Positions 59,263-64,000 of a DNA stretch of 64,000 nt are shown piece after piece. Below the pieces are notes generated by a model. The model was given only the letters and a program-made list of their open reading frames with translations, was not told where the DNA came from and did no database searches. The DNA lies in contig MU008162.1 in the NCBI GenBank assembly GCA_010909165.1, positions 1,116,001 through 1,180,000 on the forward strand. Reading direction: 5' to 3'. A program made the translations under genes and the position numbers. Numbering within the stretch: the first letter of the stretch is position 1; each line of letters begins with the position of its first letter. Source of the DNA: Anthoceros angustus (taxonomy: Eukaryota; Streptophyta; Anthocerotopsida; Anthocerotales; Anthocerotaceae).

Positions 59263-61544
59263 GTTAAGGCACATATGATGTTGCTTTGTACATAAACACT
59301 ATCACTGACGGTTTTTCTCCGGACTCCTTACACTAGGTGGCTAGGTAGTGATGTCCGCTGCTACACACCCTGCCTACCAGAGCTGTTGGAGAAGTCTCGA
59401 CCGTAAGATCTGCACTGGCTTTGGAAGAAAGGTCGTCACACCACTTCGAGCTGCGCCATCACAAGAACAACCCTTGTGAGGTTGCAAAATCCGATCTGCA
59501 GGCCAGCCGGAGTCTCCTCCACCCGGGCTCTGACTCTGACCGTCTTCCTCCACTGTCACACCATCCAAAGAAACTACAGCCTTCATCCTAATCCGTAAAC
59601 AAAACCACAAAATCCGTAACATGCAGCAGCACAACATGCAGATCTTTAAACAACAGGACACCAACTGCAAATTTCACAAAAACCCTCTCACTTTACCTTC
59701 TGGACATGTATAAATCTTCTTCCCATGCTCTTCTCAGTGCGTGCCGTAAGCACAGAACACTGGTGCCCTGAAGAAGGGCAGGCACCTGCGCTCACAGATT
59801 GTCAAAAGAGGCGCCTGCTGGATGACATACTAGTGGCCACTTACCTGGTGGATATGCATGCAGAATGTGGTCAACTGAAGGATGCATGTCGAGTTTTTGC
59901 AGCATGGCCCAAAAGAATGTGGTAACATGGACCTTGTTGATTGCTGGGTATGTCTGTCAAGGGGCTCCGAAATGAAGCGCTTATTGTGTATGGACAAATG
60001 GAGGAGGAGGGCCTGGTCGTAGCTAACCATGTTACTTTTGCTTGCCTTCTGAAGGGCAGGCAGCTACACTCTGCACAGACTGTCCAAAGAGAGCTGCTAG
60101 ATAACGGAGTGTTGGGCACCTGCCTGGAGGACATGATACAGCATGAACTGGATCAGGCAGCTGCACTCGCAGGTTGTCGAAAGAAGACTAAAACTGGTCG
60201 CTGGTTTTGGGCACCTGCCCCCGTGCTTCCCTTCTACTACCATAGTATTTTGAAACCTTGGATTTGCACTTCATGAAATGCTAAGTAAGCATATTTTCGT
60301 GAAATAACTGTGCATAAATTTGTATGCAGATACTGATGAGATCCATTTTTCATAGCTAGATTATCTAGATTCAAGCTTTAAAAAACATTACAGACGGCTA
60401 ATCTATTTACAGGAATTTGTTAACAGTCCTAAAAGAAGAACCCTTGAGATATTTAGCCAAGGCGATGGTGGTTGTGTTGAGAAACATCACCAGATCTATT
60501 CATCAGGAGCAAAGGGCGTGACAATAAGCGAGCACTTCTGGCTTACTCAAGGAGTGCAATGATGCAAGGCATCACTTCCAGTGAGATACTGCGGATCCAC
60601 TGCTTCCTCTGCAACCGGTAACAGACTCGTCGAAGGTGACTGGACCCCTTTTGCACCTCCTTGTCTCTCTCCATGCCGGAGACCTCGCCTGCCTCCAACA
60701 GACGTTTGGACCTAGTTCTTGAGGAGTGCTTGGACTCTCAGATCCTGGGCAGCCACTGAAGGGGAAGATGTCTGCAAGCTTAACCACATCACTGTCAGAC
60801 ATCTGAGAACAAGGAAAGGAATAGCATCAACCAAGTTGTTTACTGTCAACGTTTGGCGCTCTTTAGCCTCTTAAGCACTATCTCACCAGCTCGTTGTAAG
60901 GATCACCTATACCAATCTATTAGGATTCAGGACCTTGCTCCATTGAAGAAGATACAGAGCGTAAAAAACGACAACGACGGTGCGTAGATCTGTACAGAAG
61001 AACTGCTGCACAAGGGGTGAAGGATTCTAGGTTGGTTAATTCCTATGCCAACATGCGTAAGAACTTGCAATGCATGCAACAAGCATCCAAACTTCTTCAA
61101 CCTCATCGTCAGTAAAACCAGAGTTGTGTAAGCCTGGTCAGCCACTCCTAAGCGTTTTAAGTTCTCAGTCCACAGAAGCACATTTAGCGAAACCACATGT
61201 TGGGAGGATCAACCTGCACCATAAGAACAGACCACAAGCGCGGATCCGCAAACATGTCAACAAAGCAGCAGACAGGATTTGGCACAGCTTGAACAAAGCT
61301 CAGGTGAACACACAAGATTACCATGATGCAAATTATCAAGCTTTTTCCTTTACTTCTGTTTCATTCGCAGAAATTACTGAACGAAACTTGTGCATAAATG
61401 TACATGGAACCCAGGTTGTTTCTCCTATAAGTGCCAAGACTAGAAAGCTTATTGCAACTACATCTCACAACCCCATTTTACAACACCTGCAAGAATTTAG
61501 GGAGCAAGAAAATGATTTAACTAGTGTTTGCCCAACTGACTTTG
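59263..61544. other. Spacer between tRNA and lipase gene
   Basis: Apart from the PPR relic there is no recognisable gene. An open frame at 61070-61576 (plus) runs into the lipase 3' end from the opposite strand and has no family features. Confidence 0.45.
59770..60075 (+). pseudogene. PPR-protein gene fragment
   Basis: Reads like two to three pentatricopeptide repeats of a plant organelle RNA-editing protein: ILVATYLVDMHAECG, KDACRVFA, then after a frame change NVVTWTLLIAGYV, and after another NEALIVYGQMEEEGL and NHVTFACLLK. Two frameshifts in about 250 bases and no flanking repeats show it is a dead fragment. Confidence 0.8.
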
Positions 61545-64000
61545 TCAAGGGCTCGACGCTCCATCATGAGAGATAAAAGAGCCGAATGCCCCTCGTTCTA
61601 GCGCCCTACATTGCACTCTTAACCCACACAAACTGCGATCACCAGGACTGTTTGGAGACCCCATCAAAGCATCACCAATGCTCTTCTCCTCAAAATCCAG
61701 GTCATCAGGACTTGGCTGATCACATCCTACATCCTTCGCACCTGTCTGACCTACCCACTCATCTGGTGGGCCAGATTTTTCTGGATCAGAGGAGTCATCA
61801 TGGGGCGTCATCCTCGCCAATATAGGGAACTCACAAGGGACAAAAGAATCACCCTTTTTCTTGTAGATGGACCCACTGAAACTGTGGTTTCTCACAAAGT
61901 CTCCTTCCATGTTAGCTGCGGGGATGTTCATACCCACACTTGCAGACTTCCTCAAGGGGTATGATGTGAACGAAAAGTCTGCATCAGCATCGTCAGTCTG
62001 CACGTCGGAATCACTAGTAGCCTGTACTCCCCCCAGTTTTACCGAGATTTTGTTAGCCCTCTTCCCACTTCGCTTATCCCAGCTATTGGTTCTACTCAAC
62101 TTCGGATTCTCATGCAAAGACCCAGAGTTTGATAATGTACCTTCCGCGTCTGGATCATTCTCTGAAGCTTTCGATGGCTCATCTTTGATCACAGACTGCC
62201 CACTATTGTTGTTCACAGACTGCCCACTATTGTCAGCGTCATTCTCCAAACTAAGAATCAAGGTAGCAGCTGATGCTGTCCGCATCAACGGTCCTCCAGC
62301 TTTCGTCCACGACATCTGCTTGATGTCCATGTTCTCACTGTCACTGTCACTATCATGGCTAGCCCTCCTCAGCTTTCGTATAGTGGTAGGGCCACCCCAA
62401 GGTCCACCTGCCTGCTGTAACACTGATTCTATCCCTTCCTCATCTAGTGACCCCCATGAACTCTCTCTGGCCAGACAATTCCAGGATGGAATTCGCTTTG
62501 CAGCAGACAGCCGCATCCCACCCACATGGCTCTTATCCATGTCCCTCTGGTTTTTACGCCGTCGATTGAGTTCTGAAACACATTCATCTAACATAAGTTC
62601 TATACCACAGTTAGCCTGAATCGCAGAAAGCTTGGCCCAAGTTGCCCTTCTGCCTTGCAAGACAGCCTTTCGTAGCTCCGAAGGTGATGGATTCTGGATG
62701 ATTTTTGTGAACTGAAAGAGCACGCAGAAGACAATGTCAGATTGTGTGCGACGAATGTGTGTCTGGAGATGGTCTGAGACAACATAACTGCCAAAAATGA
62801 CCAATGCGCATGCTGGACAATCGTCCCTGCTGGCACACCTGAGCAATTGTCGCCGACATGACTATTGTGATATCCCCTTCCCAGTCCTGAGCAAACAGCT
62901 TTGCCAGCCCTCCTAGCCTGAATCCCATCTCAAGCACCTGATGACAACGATGCTTTACCTCCATCTCCATTAAATGGGCCAGCTGCGAGAACGAAAAAAA
63001 AAACCCATCAACTAAGGAACACAAAACCGATGAAACCTTGGCCATAAACAGGTACTCCTAGAAGGCAAAGCCACAAACCTTGGCAGCAAAGTCGCCTCCG
63101 TAAACTCTAATCAGCTCCTTGAAACGTAGCAGAGGAGCTATGTGGGGATTCGCCTGACTGACAATAAAGTGATTCACGTTGAAGAGCTCTTTGAGCTGCA
63201 TCATCGGCAAGTCACTCTCGAGGCTACCATCAATCCATTCCCTCTTCCCAACGAGCGGCTGCTCGGGCCCCACTTGAGTGGGAGTATGATACGGCCGCAG
63301 AACCCCATGCCTATCCTTGGCCATGAGCTCCTGGGCTTCAAACAGATAGGGGAATGCACAGGACGCAGTAACAGCACTCCAGATCACAACATGGGGGGAG
63401 TTGAGGTAGTTCAGCAGCCGTGGAGGCTCATGCTTCCTGGGAGAGCAGACCGAAATCCCCAACACCCGACCAGAAAGATCATACGCTTCTTGAAACGTCA
63501 GATCCCCGATCAGCTGCCTCATCTTCCTCTGAAGCATCCCAATCTCGTGCACAGCCCCTCTAGTAAGCAACCTATGAGCCGTGGCGAAAATACTCCCCAT
63601 AGACTCGAAGAAATGCATAGGCGGAGGCGACTCCTCAAAAAACTTCTGCAGCTCCGTCCACGTCCTGGTGGCCGTGAAGGAGCAAATGATCGACCCAACA
63701 CTCGCCCCGGCCACGACCCGCGGCAGCAGCCGATGCTCAACCAGCGTCCTCACCACCCCCAGATGGAACGATCCCAACGCGGCCCCCCCGCTCAGCAGCA
63801 GCGCAGTCCTCCCGAACGCGTGCCTGGTCTCGTGGATGAAGGCCAGCTTCTCCTCCAATGTGAACTCGTCCGAATCCGTCTCACAAACAGACCGCAGACT
63901 GAGCCGCACCTCATCGATGTAGTCCCGGATGAGCTTGGGCGTCTCCAGCCTCCCCTTATGCAGCTCCGGGTTGCACATATTCCCGAGGTTCCTCACCAAA
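61545..64000 (-). CDS. SDP1: SDP1-type patatin-domain triacylglycerol lipase, 5' part outside window
   Basis: Oil-body triacylglycerol lipase that starts storage-oil breakdown. Exons on the minus strand: >64000-63079, 62982-62839, 62711-61545. The gene continues past the right edge, because [17 protein letters not shown] is internal in this family. The patatin domain has the oxyanion stretch [14 protein letters not shown], the nucleophile elbow GASVGS and the DGSLESD Asp partner. SDP1-specific blocks include [36 protein letters not shown] and [10 protein letters not shown]. The second exon encodes [13 protein letters not shown]...IAQ. The last exon encodes the conserved [23 protein letters not shown] followed by a long Ser/Asp-rich tail with a duplicated NSGQSV. 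No break is seen. Confidence 0.95.

Noticed and set aside
61867-62619. 250-residue plus-strand open frame
   Set aside because: Lies wholly antisense to the conserved last exon of the lipase gene and shows no family features.

Overview
This is nuclear DNA from a plant: split genes with GT-AG introns mostly 75-240 bases long, plant-type families (MET1 maintenance methyltransferase, CHX cation/H+ antiporters, SDP1 lipase, CDKF;1-like kinase, AKR4-type reductase, PPR relic), telo-box promoter motifs and plant-type mobile elements. The short introns and compact genes fit a seedless land plant or close streptophyte better than a typical seed plant. I cannot name the species. The splice sites given were read by eye: each junction keeps the reading frame and follows GT-AG, and exon lengths add up to whole codons.

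Layout. 1-3932 (minus): 5' three quarters of MET1, cut by the left edge inside the catalytic domain. 5.0-9.1 kb: decayed MULE transposon and AT-rich repeats. 9.2-11.4 kb (minus): PX-BAR sorting nexin. 12.5-16.7 kb (minus): a CDKF;1-like CDK-activating kinase whose activation segment carries about 1,030 extra residues. 17.0 kb (minus): a 56-residue DUF4535 membrane microprotein only 229 bases upstream of the kinase. 17.9-19.5 kb (minus): seven-exon aldo-keto reductase, divergent from a 19-exon DExH-box RNA helicase (20.3-26.1 kb, plus). 29.9-32.8 and 42.4-45.3 kb (plus): two intact tandem CHX antiporter genes. Between them lie a broken copy of the helicase 3' half (33.1-34.8 kb), a 417-base tandem duplication, about 4 kb of gene-free DNA, and a 5'-truncated non-LTR retrotransposon. 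47.1-48.9 kb (minus): organelle-type S4/FtsJ (TlyA-like) RNA methyltransferase. 49.8-51.3 kb: an element bounded by inverted repeats with a very C-rich core. 52.4-54.6 kb: copia relic and relic of an amino-methyltransferase. 57.4-58.8 kb (plus): ornithine carbamoyltransferase. 59.2 kb (minus): tRNA-Pro(UGG). 59.8 kb: PPR relic. 61.5 kb to the right edge (minus): SDP1-type triacylglycerol lipase, 5' end outside the window.

The genes are unrelated housekeeping and regulatory loci rather than one pathway. The main structural event is a tandem duplication that ran from helicase intron 9 to just past the CHX gene. It produced the second CHX and the helicase pseudogene, and transposons later expanded the second copy. 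The most notable observations are the giant kinase T-loop insertion with a decoy APE-like motif, and a single-base Asn-to-Asp difference at the ion-binding pair between the two CHX paralogues.
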